From NCBI RefSeq assembly GCF_030035675.1, contig NC_084482.1:218077943-218141942 (forward strand): 64,000 bases of DNA, written 5' to 3'. The DNA is from Rhineura floridana. Lineage: Eukaryota; Chordata; Lepidosauria; Squamata; Rhineuridae. Below are positions 38,855 through 51,500 of this stretch, in pieces. The notes below the pieces were generated by a model. It had not been told where the DNA came from, made no database searches, and saw nothing but the letters and a program-made list of their open reading frames with translations. Made by a program: the position numbers and the translations under genes. Each line of letters starts with the position of its first letter. Within the stretch, counting starts at the first letter, position 1.

Positions 38855-40939
38855 ATGCGCTGGGAGATTTGGAGCCAGCTGAAGGTGATGGAGTGGAATA
38901 GGGAGATCACTAGGGCAGTAGACCGGGTGGCTCCGAAACGTCCTCTCCCCCTGAATAGAACTCAGATAGCACCCTGGTATACACCACGGTTGCGGGGTCT
39001 GAGACAGGAGGTGAGACAACTAGAGCGCCGGTGGTGGAAATCTCGCTCTGAAGATGATCGGACACTGGTTAGAGCAGCACTAGCTGCCTACCAGGTGGCC
39101 ACAAAGGCAACAAAGAGGGAATTATTTACTGCCTCTATTGCGTCCGCAGAGTGCTGCCCCAGGAGGTTGTTCCAAGTGGTCCGAAGCCTGGTCGGTCCAG
39201 TTGCTCAGGAACCCATGGAACACTCTAAAGCCTTCTGTGACACATTTGCTAAACACTTTGCCGATAAAATCGAGCGCCTGAAGAGCATGACTCCATATGC
39301 CGTGGATACAGGAAGTGAGCCAGAGTCGGCCAGTTGCATTCCGGTTAAATGGTGGGATCGGTTTCAGCCTCTTCCCTCTGAGGAAGTGGACAAGGTGCTC
39401 TCTACTGTGAAGCCAACCACCTGTCTGTTTGATCCTTGCCCTTCATGGCTCATTATGAGCTGTAAAGAGAAGCTGAGCGAAGGGATCAAGGCAGTGGTAA
39501 ATGCATCCTTGGAAGAGGGTGCAATGCCATCAGCCCTCAAGGTGGCAGTAACAAAGCCTATCTTGAAAAAGCCCTCCTTGGATCCCCAAGAGTTGAATAA
39601 CTTCCGCCCAGTCTCTAACCTACCATTCTTGGGCAATGTGATTGAGCGAGTGGTGGCCAAACAGTTACAGACACACTTGGATGAAGCAGATTATCTTGAT
39701 CCATTCCAGTCGGGCTTCAGGACTGGACATGGAACTGAAACAGCCTTGGTCGCTCTGGTGGATGATATGAGGAAGGCGTTGGATAGGGGAGAATATACCT
39801 TCCTCGTCCTCCTGGACCTCTCAGCGGCGTTCAATACCGTTGACCACAGTATCCTTTTAGATCGCCTGGAGGGATTAGGAATAGGGGACATTGTTTTACG
39901 GTGGCTCCGTTCCTATCTTTCAGACAGGCACCAACGGGTGGCATTGGGGGATGAAGTTTCAGACCCTTGGCCTCTTAATTGTGGAGTCCCACAGGGTTCT
40001 ATCCTCTCCCCCATGCTATTCAACATCTATGTAAAGCCACTGGGGGCCATCATCAGGAGATTTGGGCTGCAGTGTCACCAATATGCGGATGACACTCAGT
40101 TCTATCTCTCGTTTAAATCATCACCAGAGTTGGCTGTGAACACCGTGTCCAAGTGCCTGGAAGCCATAAGTGGATGGATGGGAAGGAATAGGCTGAAACT
40201 AAACCCCGATAAGACCGAGGTGTTACTCGTGGGAGACAAGAGAAGGTTAGGAGATATTGACCTGGTGTTCAATGGGGTAAGATTACCCCTGAAAGACCAG
40301 GTACGCAGCCTTGGGGTCATTCTTGACTCCCAGCTGTCCATGGAGGCTCAGATTTCGGCAGTGAGCCGGGCAGCTTGGTATCAATTACATCTAATACGGA
40401 GGCTGCAACCCTACCTTCCTATCCACCTGATCCCACGGGTGATACATGCCCTGGTCTCCTCCCGCTTAGACTACTGTAATGCGCTCTATGTGGGGTTACC
40501 CTTGAAAACGGTCCGGAAATTACAGCTGATACGGAATGCAGCTGCACGTTTGATTACAAACAGCCGTCACTGTGATCATATTACTCCAGTGTTAATAGAT
40601 CTACACTGGCTGCCAGTTGTTTACCGGGCTCAATTCAAGGTGTTGGTGTTGACCTTTAAAGCCCTATACGGTTTCAGCCCAGTTTATCTGAAGGAGCGTC
40701 TCCAGCGTCACCAATTATGCCGCCCGACGAGATCAGCCATACAAGACCTTCTCTCGGTCCCACCAGTTAAAATAGCTAGGCTGGTGCGGACCAGAGAGAG
40801 GGCATTTTCGAATGTGGCCCCCACCCTCTGGAATTCCCTTCCTTTCGATCTTCGCCATGCCCCCTCCCTGATAGGTTTCCGCCGGGCCTTGAAGACCTGG
40901 CTGTTCAGGCAGGCCTACGGGATCTCTGGGGTGGATTAG
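38855..40939 (+). CDS. L2-clade LINE ORF2, reverse transcriptase region (694 codons), copy 2
   Basis: Counterpart of 3,107-5,191, also fully open. I see four amino-acid differences: Cys to Arg and Ile to Ala... replaced sites near the N-terminus (ECRWWK/ERRWWK, RAAIAA/RAALAA, so Cys to Arg and Ile to Leu), Ser to Arg (IISRFG/IIRRFG) and Trp to Arg (VSWAAW/VSRAAW). The YADD catalytic box is unchanged. The Arg at VSRAAW looks like the ancestral residue. Confidence 0.86.
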   Translation: MRWEIWSQLKVMEWNREITRAVDRVAPKRPLPLNRTQIAPWYTPRLRGLRQEVRQLERRWWKSRSEDDRTLVRAALAAYQVATKATKRELFTASIASAECCPRRLFQVVRSLVGPVAQEPMEHSKAFCDTFAKHFADKIERLKSMTPYAVDTGSEPESASCIPVKWWDRFQPLPSEEVDKVLSTVKPTTCLFDPCPSWLIMSCKEKLSEGIKAVVNASLEEGAMPSALKVAVTKPILKKPSLDPQELNNFRPVSNLPFLGNVIERVVAKQLQTHLDEADYLDPFQSGFRTGHGTETALVALVDDMRKALDRGEYTFLVLLDLSAAFNTVDHSILLDRLEGLGIGDIVLRWLRSYLSDRHQRVALGDEVSDPWPLNCGVPQGSILSPMLFNIYVKPLGAIIRRFGLQCHQYADDTQFYLSFKSSPELAVNTVSKCLEAISGWMGRNRLKLNPDKTEVLLVGDKRRLGDIDLVFNGVRLPLKDQVRSLGVILDSQLSMEAQISAVSRAAWYQLHLIRRLQPYLPIHLIPRVIHALVSSRLDYCNALYVGLPLKTVRKLQLIRNAAARLITNSRHCDHITPVLIDLHWLPVVYRAQFKVLVLTFKALYGFSPVYLKERLQRHQLCRPTRSAIQDLLSVPPVKIARLVRTRERAFSNVAPTLWNSLPFDLRHAPSLIGFRRALKTWLFRQAYGISGVD

Positions 40940-41120
40940 TTTTTAATGCTGTTATTAACTGGAAGGGTGGTGTTTAGATTAATTATTGATTGTGGTCCTC
41001 ATTTGTTTTTATATTGTATTTTACTGTGTTATGTACGTCGCCTAGAGTGGCCGTTCATTCGGCCAGATAGGCGACTCATAAATAAAATTTTATTATTATT
41101 ATTATTAACAAGCACAGCAA

Positions 41121-41376
41121 AGCTTACTGAGCATGGCACATGTTACCAAATTCTTCCAAGCTACACAGGAAGTGGATTGGACTGTGAAAGACCAACCCAA
41201 ATGGTGCTTGCATTTGTAGGGCAGTCCAATATCTCAGAGAGGGGGTCAGGTCTCCTGCTCCCCTGGTGCATTCACTACAGCTGCCCAATTTCCCTACTTT
41301 TTAAAGTTTGATAGAAATATCTGAGGGCTATAGGTACATTCTTAAACCGCAAGGTTTTTGCCTATTAGTGAATTGG
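41121..41376 (+). repeat. Unclassified dispersed repeat A, copy 2
   Basis: Counterpart of 5,373-5,628. Its inverted partner in this unit is 48,635-48,912. Confidence 0.8.
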
Positions 41377-42239
41377 GTTAAGTGTAGGATTAGTTAGTCC
41401 AATATTCTGGTTGATTTCCATTTTGAGCTCCCTTTGCCCCCCCCTTTTTTTTTTTACCTATGCTCCTTTTGAAAAAAACAGCTTAACTTTGTTTCTGGGC
41501 TGGGCTGGTTTTTGAACACAATCCAGGGCTGGTTCACCTCCTATGTGGCTGAAGCTGATTGGAGCTACACTCCTGTTTGTTAAAGTGCCTGGGCTGACGT
41601 TGCCAAGCAGAAGAACTGGAGTTTACCTGGCTGTTGCCCTCCCCTCAAGGAGACCACCGTAAAGCACTGGGAGGCCAGTGCTCTTGCTGTAGATGACCTG
41701 TAATGGGTGGTGACAGCAGAGGGAAAGATCAGGACAGGTTTCCCGGAGCTATGATGCTTCCTACAGGGTTGATGCTGAAAAAGCAGACTGCCTTATTGCT
41801 AAACACAGTATAAGGGAAACAGCAGAAAATGTCTTTTTGGGTCACCACCCTTTGATATTCTGTGGGGTGGGGTGCCAAGAGAAGAATTCCCCCGATGATC
41901 TAAGTAAAGGGTTCCCAAACTGTGGTCTGTGGATAGAAATACAGAATTGGTTTGGGTTAGGTTATACAGATATGGAAAATATGAATACCAATAATGCAAT
42001 AAATATATAAAAATGTCTTGATATGGGTCAGCATGGGTGGGTATGTGAGTTTGGCCTGGGCCTTTACTCACAGGAGGATCAAGATATTCTTTTAGGATGT
42101 AAGTTTAGCATTGGGGAACCTCTGGCCCATAGGCCAAACTTGGCCCACCCCGTGTATTGCCAAATGCCTAGCCTGGGCAGGTACCAAGCCAATTAGTTTG
42201 ACATTTCAAAAGGCAATGAACGTACTGGTGTTGAAGAAG

Positions 42240-43317
42240 TGTAAGGAATCAAATATCGGGAAATTTTAATCTTTGATTCACCTCAGTGAACCAGAGTTTG
42301 GAAAACCTGCAACAGCAAAGATTCCTGGGAAACAGCCTCTCTGTGACCCCTGAGCAGAGCTTGGAAAAGTTACTTTTTTGAACTACAACTCCCATCAGCC
42401 CCAGCCAGCATGGCCACTGGATTGGACTGATGGGAGCTGTAGTTCAATAAAGTAACTTTTCCAAACTCTACCCCGAGAACATATCTTGAAAGCCTGAGGG
42501 TATAGACTTCCTGACTCCTATGGAAATTTGGAGAATGTTGCCCAGTAAGAATCAGGTGCTCCCTTCAAACAAAGAAATAGTTTGCATAAAGATTATGATA
42601 ATCTTAACCTTTAGGAATCATCAGGGATTTACAGCAGGGAGATCACACCTATTATCTGGGAATTTATCAGGAAACGGGTTGGTCCACATCTTCCTTGTCA
42701 CATTTACATTGGGGTCAGTTTCATTAGAAAAAGATATAACACATGAGGGGTTGGAAGGGGTCAGCAGTTCCTCCTTCTGGAGGGCTCAACAGCTGCCTTT
42801 CTTATCAATGCTCTCTAGCATCTTCAGGACAATTTTAGAGTTTCAGAGCTAAGGATTTTGGTTAGATCTTTCAAATCTAGCACTGGTTACAAAGGGTGGA
42901 GCTTTGGCTCATTGGGCTAGATATGAAAGTCTCTCTCTCAGTCTCCAGGAGAGGTATACACAACTTCTGGATTTCTTTCTTTCCTTTTCTTTCTGCGTGG
43001 GTGAGTTTGATGTGAAAGTGTGCATAAGTTTAGTCTCTTTGCTTTAGTCTATCTAGTGTTCTTGAATGAACGAATAATAGTTAGAAAGCTGCTCAGTTGT
43101 AATTGTACACTGCAATATTTTACCTTCTTTCTTCTCTTAATAAAACAACTCTTTATTTTACTTTCTGTGTGTGAGAGATTGGCTTAAGGGTAAATTTGTA
43201 AATGCTCTGGGGGTGACGTGTGGGTAACTCCAGCAAAAGATCCTGCTGCACTTTCTAGGGGAACTTGCATTTCTAGTGAGCTATGCTGATGAGGAAGTTC
43301 AAGGTCCATCTGTGACA
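42240..43317 (+). mobile_element. Solo LTR (plus) nested in the minus-strand LTR, copy 2
   Basis: Counterpart of 6,493-7,570, with the same GAAG direct repeats at its ends. Confidence 0.6.
42355..42470. mobile_element. hAT-type palindromic MITE, copy 2
   Basis: Counterpart of 6,608-6,723 inside the plus-strand LTR. Confidence 0.8.
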
Positions 43318-44543
43318 GAAGTTCAACGATTTATTGAAGCAAGCCTCTTTCAATGAGCTGTGATACAGCTGCTGGTGTTTGCTGGCAAGAAAATACTAAA
43401 ATGAAACTAATGAGTCCCTTCCTCCCCCTTCCTTTGTTCTTATCTTACGTGATCCTAGCTGGCTGGAAGCCTCATGAACAGCCATGCTCGAGACTCTGCT
43501 TGAAGCTTGGTCTTTCCTGATGTTATCCTGTAGCTCTTGAGGTTCTTGAGACCTCTTGAGGCTAATCTTGTTGTTACTTTGAGGCTTAATCTCCCCAATC
43601 TAGGTGTCCTTTATTTATACCCAAAAGACCCCCTGGGAGGGGGCACCTTATACCTATGAGATCTTTATCTTCCCAGCACCCCATGTAAGAAAGCCTGTGC
43701 TGTGAGCTCTTCAGACTCCAATGCTGTGCAATGACAGTGTGCAAAGCAATAAGCACCCCAATAAAGCAGGGGTATGAGACATGAATTATGAGACAGGGGG
43801 AATGGGGCATGCCATACTATCCCCTCACAACTAGATTTCTTCTGGAGATATTTGGCATTACACCCGGCCTCCCCACTTGGCCTGCAAGTCTGTTTGGGGC
43901 AAGCAACATCCACCTGCCCTACACTGTGTCATACAGGTTATCAGGTAATACCAGGGCTTCAGATGAAGAATCGGGAGCTTAAAGTGAACTCCTGATTGTT
44001 CTTTTGCTAGAACAAAGCATGAACCCACTACCCACCAGCTGATGTGCAGTGGGAACGCAACTTTCTCCAGGATGGGGAATCAGTTTCCAATGAGACTGTT
44101 TGAATGGAAACCACTTCCGTTTTCATTCTTTGAACCTCTGAAAACCAGAGGTTCATAGAGCAGCATGGGCCTGTTGGCAAAAGAGTTCAGCTCTGAAGTC
44201 CTGGCAATCAATTCCATAGTGATGTGAGAGACTGACAGGTGGGTGGCTGTGCCCACGTCTCAAATTTGGTCCACCAGGGGTGAGGAGATAAGGGTCTGGC
44301 CCACAGCTGGCCAGAAAGGGTTCCCCCATCCCTGGAGGAACTGTGTCTGAACATTCTGAGTTCATGGAACTTCCATCTACTGAGTCAGAACATGGAACCA
44401 CCAAGATCAATATTGTCTACCCTGATAAACAAAAGTTGCCAGAGATCTGAAACTGAGAAGGATTTTCCCCAGTCTTAGTCCCTTTGTCTAACCCTCCTAT
44501 AGAGTCATCTAAGTTGGTGGCCATCACTACCTATAGTTTAACT

Positions 44544-45582
44544 CAGAGCTTGGAAGATTACTTTTTAAAAGTAATAAATTACAGTTACAGTTACATGGCC
44601 CAAAAAAGTAGTAATTACCGTTACAATTACAATTGCTCTGAAAATAACTGATTACTTTACTTTTCCTCCAAAGTAATCACCACAATTACATTTCAGTTAC
44701 TTAAAAAAAACACCTACAAGGTACTGGCCTTGGTTGCTGCACATCTAAGTAGCCTAAAACAACATTAAAAATAAACAAACACATACATAGGTAGTAGAAT
44801 AATTATTTTTATTCATAAGATAGCAATGGCGGTCTCTCCGCTGGTAAGGGTGGTGGGGAGGGAGGCAGAGGCCACTGCTCAAATCTTTGCACGTCAAACC
44901 AAGTGCAACCCTCCCCCACTCAGCCAGCCAGCATAATCTCTCTCACTAAACCACTTCCCTGGACCCTGCCCTGCCACCAACTAAGGGACACTCACTCAAG
45001 CAAACATTTTCCCTGAGATGCAAAAAAGTTAAAATACTGCAAATGCAACACAGTAGCCAGAGAGGGTGGGGGGCACTTTGTGTGCCAAATGCGAACACAG
45101 TATTCACACACACGAACACTTTGTCATCTTTCACCTCCACAGTTCTTCATCTCCATTCTGCTGCTGCCTCCTTCTTTTCCTTCATCCATGTTCTTGACTT
45201 CTGGATCCTTTCCCCCTCCACTCCATTCTTCACCACCACTGTCCTTTTTAAAAATAATTGTTTTCTCCACTCCATCCCATCTCACTCTCCGCCTCCTCCC
45301 TCATCGCCTCCTCCCCATGCACAGAGCATGAGGAAAGAGCGACACTGCACAGAAGCCCAGTTTGATGCACATGTTTTTCATCCACAAATCAGAGGAGCAG
45401 AAGACACACCCCCAAGTAATGCCCAAAAGTAATTCTGGAAATGTTACAATTACTCCACAAAGGTACTAAAATTACTCCTAGTTCTATTACAATCAAAATG
45501 TAAAGGAATTACCACTCGTTACTCAAAAATGTAATGAATTACAAGTAATTCGTTACTTGTAACTAGTTACTTCCAAGCTCTG
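44544..45582. mobile_element. hAT non-autonomous DNA transposon (~1.04 kb), copy 2
   Basis: Counterpart of 8,797-9,835; I see no difference between the two. Confidence 0.85.
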
Positions 45583-46063
45583 GTTTACTATGCATTGTGT
45601 GACAACGTACTTTCTTTTGTCTGTCCTGAGAAACTCAGAGAACTGAAAATGACACATCTATCCATCCTTAGCTTCCACACACAAGGTCAACATCTTCATT
45701 GAGCTCTCTGCTTTGACCCCAAAGGCTAGTTCTTGGTCAGTTACCACCAATTCAGATCCCATGAGCTTATATGATGCCTGTATATGAGCCACTGGACCAG
45801 AAAGGCACTGCGGGAGGCACTTTTTTGGGGGGGATCAAGGGAATGAAATCATGAAGGCCATGTTTCTGGCTCAACAGGCCCTAATGCTATGGGAGGTTAT
45901 TCTGTGGACTCTTATCTGTCAACCTCAGGCTTGGGGATCTCTTGATCTCCAGTAGCAGACTCAGAGTCCGGAAAGTGTAGAATCCAACACACTAGTGACC
46001 TTGTACACAATTTTACTTCCTCTCTGCATGTTCAATGTAATGTGGAAATAGGGCCACAGCTGA

Positions 46064-46473
46064 CAGGGCCTGCTCCAGGAATGCGGGGGCCCTTAGGCGT
46101 TAGCCTGCCCCGGGCCCCTCTGCTTCCCTTCCGCGATCCCGTGGATCGCAAGACAAGCTTCTGAACCGCCCGCTATCCCCCGTCACCCCCAGTGCTTCAC
46201 CTACCTTTCTCTGCTGTTCGCGCAGGGTTGCCATCAATAAAGATGGCGGCCAAGGTTTCCGTAAGGGACTGAAGCCTTTGCCACCATCTTGGTTGATGGC
46301 ATGCAGTGCGCGCATGCAGTGCAGGGGATGGAGTGTGGCTCAGAAGCTCATCTTGTGATTCGCAGGATTGTGGAAGGGGAGCAGAGGGCCCCTCAGGGGC
46401 CCCCCAGGGGCTCCTAGAGCTGCGGGGCCCTCAGGCCAGTGCCCAACCTGGCCACCCTTTGGAACCGGCCCTG
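46064..46473. mobile_element. GC-rich hAT non-autonomous element, copy 2
   Basis: Counterpart of 10,317-10,726, with the same acagctga/atagctga flanks. Confidence 0.8.
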
Positions 46474-47573
46474 ATAGCTGACTCCAGGTTTTTGTGGAGC
46501 TCTTGAGTGAACATAAAAGTATAAAAAGAGCTTGCAGAATCATGCCAGTCAGGACAAGGACAGCATAATCTGGTGGACCCCTCCTCTGTCAGCAGGCCCT
46601 GCTAGGACTACTTGGATGTGGCGGGAGCTCCAAAGAGCCCCGGGTGGCTGAATCTAGCTACTTTTCATTTCCCACAAGGGAACTAAAGGAACCTTTGCCA
46701 ACCTGGGGCCCACCAGATGCTTAGAACTGCAACCCAGTCAAAATATCTGGAGCACATCAGGTTGGTAAAGGATGGTCTCGGGTGACGCTATGTCAGGGGC
46801 TTCATGAACAATTAAAGAGTAGCTAGATCCTGCTGGCTCAGACTGCTGGGCCAGGGGAAAAGTGAAAGGAAACCCAGAGCCAGCATCAGCAGTGATCCTT
46901 GCCAGGGAAGCTGCTTGGGGATGCTAGGTGTTTATGCCAGCCCTGGACAGGACCACTCTGATGACTGGGAAGGTCTAACATGGAAAGGTGTTATTCAACT
47001 GAGTTTAACAGTAGACCCTTCGAAATTAATGGACCTAACAATGTCATGTTTATTAATTTCAATGAGTCTGAGCAAAACTTCTTTGAATACCACCCATGAT
47101 TTACTGCTCTTTCTCTTGGGGAATGCATTTTGAGGGGTCACCTAGATTTGGACCCGATCGCTCTCATGATAAGACAGTAAAATAAATTCATTTCCTTCTC
47201 TGCTATTTCTCCTGTGAAGTGTCCAGTTGTCCTTTTAATGGGAATAAAAGGGGCACCTTTACCGGTAGCCCAGTGCTCACCCTGGCAGAATCATTAGCTA
47301 CCAAGTGAGGGGAGGAGGAAAGAGAGAATTCTTGTCCCCAATGGGGGCTGTTGCCCAATGAGACCAGTAGTGGAGAAGGCAGGGGAAGCAAGAGTAAATG
47401 GAGCCACAGTGATTGACAGGCAGAGTCACCTCCTGACTGGCTGAATGTAAGAAGGCAGATGGGTGTGGATTGGCTGAGAGGGGAGGCTGAGGTTGGCAGG
47501 GCAGTGTCCAGTTCACTGCCTGCCCCCTCTTCTCACTCATTTGCTTCCTTGTAATACTGGAAACCAAAATGGC

Positions 47574-47864
47574 CATTCAGTGAAACTCAATGTTGGGAGA
47601 TTCTGGACAGACGAAAGGAAGGATTTCTTCATGGTCAAATTGTGGAACTCACTGCCACATGATGTGGTGATGGCCACCAGCCTAGATGGTTTGAGAAGAG
47701 AATCCCAAGGTCAGAGGCAGGAGATCCCTGAATGCCAGTGACTGGGGAGCAACACCAAGAGAAGGCTATTGCCCTCGTGCCCTGCTTCTGAACTTGCACA
47801 GAGGTGTCAGACTGGCCACTCTGGAGAACAGGATGCTGGTCTAGATGGGCCATTGGACCGATGC
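47574..47864 (+). mobile_element. CR1 LINE 3' fragment, copy 2
   Basis: Counterpart of 11,827-12,117, encoding KLNVGRFWTDERKDFF and the CR1 3' phrase. Confidence 0.85.
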
Positions 47865-48371
47865 AGATGCATCTTAGGTGCTTGTCGGCAAACTCCCTCC
47901 CTCCTTGATCCATGACACACTTTGGAGCCGCATCTGTGATTTCTTACAAACATGTTTTTCTCCAGCCCTGCACCTGTCCCTTCAGCCATGCAGAGACTCC
48001 AAGATGTTAAAAAGGTGAACCTTCTTCTCCTTATAATTAACAAAATCACTGTGATTTATTTTTTCCAAAGCTCAAGGGTATTTCTGCAGATCACCTTTAG
48101 GCATATGACCTAAACCTCATGTGACAGGTATCAACAAGGTATTTCTTGCACTGCACCTGAAAAGGTTGGTGCACAGAGATTGCTTGGACCAAGATTTAGG
48201 GTGGGGGTGAATATACTTGCTTAAGTTTAATGAGTTTCCTGTTTGGCTGTAAGGTATAGCTGGATACCACCTGTATTTGCAAAGCCACTCCAGTTTTGGT
48301 CTTGCAACTGTTTTTGACTCCTTCTGTTTGGCTGGCACAAGAGAGTTTTGGAACTAGAAGGAAGAGACAGA

Positions 48372-48595
48372 ATGATATACCTGCTGCTTCTACTTCTGCT
48401 TCTGCAGCTATTGCCCCGTGGAGTCTGTGGGATCCTGAAGGCAAAATGCCCCCTGAATCTGATCAAGGATGAAAATGATGCACAGAATTATTATCGGTCC
48501 GGAGACTTCCTCATTAGTGCCATCATGTCTCCAAAAGTTATTATTCAGCAACTTCCATACATCTTTTCCAAGCCTCCCTTAACAAGGCTTCAGGG
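48372..48595 (+). CDS. VMN2R26-like: V2R copy 2 exon 1
   Basis: Signal peptide and N-terminus, identical to copy 1; donor GG|gtaagt. Confidence 0.93.
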
Positions 48596-51500
48596 GTAAG
48601 TATGGATGTTATGCTTCCTCACCTGTACTTCCATTCACTAATAGGCAAAAAACCTTGTGGTTTACGAACCTACCTATAACCAACAGATATTTCTATCAAA
48701 CTTTAAAAAGCAGGGAAATTGAGCAGCTATAGTGAATGCACCAGGGGAGCAGGAGACCTGACCTCCTCTCTGAGATATTGTACTGCCCTATAAATTTGTC
48801 AAAATGCAAACACCATTTGGGTTGGTCTTTCACAGTCCAATCCACTTCCTATGTTTTCACAGTCCAATCCACTTCCTGTGTAGCTTGGAAGAATTTGGTA
48901 ACATGTGCTACAGATCCTATTTCAGAGGAGCCTGTGGAAGGGATCAACACAAATAATGTCCCGGGTCTGGCATTGCACTTGCATTGAAACTGAGGAGATA
49001 CTGATTCCCTCAGGGAGAAAAATTAAAGACAAGGCAATTCTCCTTTTGCACATCTCTCCTTCATAGATGGATGCAATGACAGTTTGAGAGAACTTTTTTT
49101 TTTCAACAGGAACTATGCAAGTATTTTCTTCCAGGTTCAAAATTATGTAGGCAATCACAAGCTTAGGCAAGTGCAATGCATCTGGGGACTCAATTTAACT
49201 CCAGGGACTTCCCCCCCCCCCTCTGGTACCTAACAAAACTTCACTACATCCCTAAGATGACCTCATTGGTGCTGTGTCCGTCAGGTGATTTCACTCAAGA
49301 AAAGAGACTCAAAAGACATCCTTGTAGCCTCCTGATGGTTTGTTAAACTGAAGGGCTGGACTGCCCACAACTAGTCAGGCTCGAAGGGATGCATGTGGAT
49401 TTATTCTTCTTCCTGTGTTTCTGCACAGGGGAATCTCTGTGTCAGTGTATTTTTGAAGCAGCAAAGACCAGCAAAGGTACTTCAGCTTTTGCAGAAATTT
49501 CCCAATGTCTCACAAACCTTTCAGGGAAAGATATAATGTGCACTTCTGGTCTCTAGCAATGGAGTGTACATCTCGAGGCAGCCGCCCTGGGCTCCTGCTG
49601 GGAAGAAGGGCGGGATATAAATCAAATAATAAATAAATAAAATGGATTTTGACCTTGCAACAAGGATATGTCCTCCCCATCATCCGTACAAACATATGAA
49701 CCATTATTTGGGGATGAGCTCTTGTGAGATTTATATCGTGTGGAAAGGCTCCAAGATTTATAGAAGAATGGATGTACGTAACGTTTTGTTTTCCCTGAAT
49801 GGTGAATAGCAGTGTGACACTACTTTTTTTTTTCTTTTGAGTTTTTCAGGCAGGAAGGAGTGGCAAATCCTGTCCTTCATGTTCACCATCCAGGAGATCA
49901 ACCAGGATCCCAGGCTCTTACCCAACATCACCCTGGGGTACAGCCTCTATGAAAATGATTTTGATGCAAGGATGACTTCTGATGCCATGCTAGACCTGCT
50001 TGCAGGTGGGAGAAGCAATATTCCAAACTTTAACTGTGGAAAACAGAATAAGCTGCTGGCTGTTCTTGAAGGAGCTGATTCTGTGATTGCAAAAGAGATT
50101 TCGACCATGTCCGACATCTACAAAATCCCACAGGTACGAATGAGGGTGGCTGCAGGGAAGTTCAGCTGCAAAAAAATCCCACTTTCATTATTGGGGAGTC
50201 AATAAAGGGACATGGGTAGCGATTTATGTCTGTTGAGTCCTGCATTCACTTAATGCAGAGCTGATTCCATTCTGCTGCAGGCTGGATCCTGCCAAATATA
50301 ATCTTATTCATCTTGCTGTCCCCTGTAGGCAGAATTTTACATATTTTGACATGTTTACCGGGTGATTTGAAGGGTTTCCCGCCTTTACACTCTGTGTGCT
50401 TTGAAATTCTCTTTTCACAGTAATTAAAGTTGCTAACGACTCATCAAGATGCCCAGCAGGGTTGGGGGAAGGGGAGGGAGTGAATGAATCTTACATAGAT
50501 AGGCTGCAACCCTAAATGGGTCTGTCTACTCAGAGGTAAGACCCACTGAACCCAATGGGTCTCACTTCCCAGTATGGCACTAGGATTGCAGCCTCCTGGC
50601 TACGTTCAGGAGATGAGTATTGGCTCTAATGGAGAGGAGTCTGGTCAATCTGTCAAACAATAGGATTTACTTCTGAGTAGATCTGCAAAGGTTTATGCTA
50701 TCAGACTAGGGAACACGTCAGGAATCAGTTGTTGCAGGGTGGCTGGCTAGCAGGGTGGTCTCAAAAGCATAGGGTGGGTGGGGGGAATAGAATATAAGGG
50801 GAAGGGTCATAGCTCAGTGGTAGAACATCGGTTTTGCATGCAGAAGGTCCCTGGTTCAATCCCTGGCATCTTCAGGTAGGGCTGGAAGAGAGAAGTCAGT
50901 GTATCTATTTATTTAATAAAATCTATATACCACATGTATCTCTGAACACTAAAGTCAGGATCATTCAGACCATGGTATTCCCGATCTCTATGTACGGACG
51001 TGAAAGTTGGACAGTGAATAAAGCAGATAAGAGAAAAATCAACTCATTTGAAATGTGGTGTTGGAGGAGAGCTTTGTAGATATCACGGACTGCAAAAAAG
51101 ACCAATAATTGGGTGTTAGAACAAATTAAACCAGAACTATCACTAGAAGCTAAAATGATGAAAGGTTATCATACTTTGGACACATAATGAGAAGACATGA
51201 TTCACTAGAAAAGACAATAATGCTGGGAAAAACAGCAGGGAGTAGAAAAAGAGGAAGGCCAAACAAGAGATGGATTCATTCCATAAAGGAAGCCACAGAC
51301 CTGTACTTACAAGATCTGAACGGGGTGGTTCATGACAGATGCTCTTGGAGGTCGTTGATTCATAGGGTCGCCATAAGTCAAAATTGACTTGAAAGCACAT
51401 AACAACAAAAATATACCGCATGATTGTAAAGGCCTCTAAGCGGTTTACAAAAAAATAAAATTATCAACAAAATGGTGAAAAACAAGTAATTACAAACATA

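Larger units (their letters stand above)
37574..41106 (+). mobile_element. L2-clade LINE, near full-length ORF2, copy 2
   Basis: Counterpart of 1,850-5,358 with the same in-frame stop, nested L2 and frameshift. That shows they predate the tandem duplication. It ends in the same (ATT)n tail followed by AACAAGCACAGC. Confidence 0.85.
42197..43829 (-). mobile_element. Solo LTR (minus) interrupted by a second LTR, copy 2
   Basis: Counterpart of 6,450-8,082, with the same nested arrangement. Confidence 0.6.
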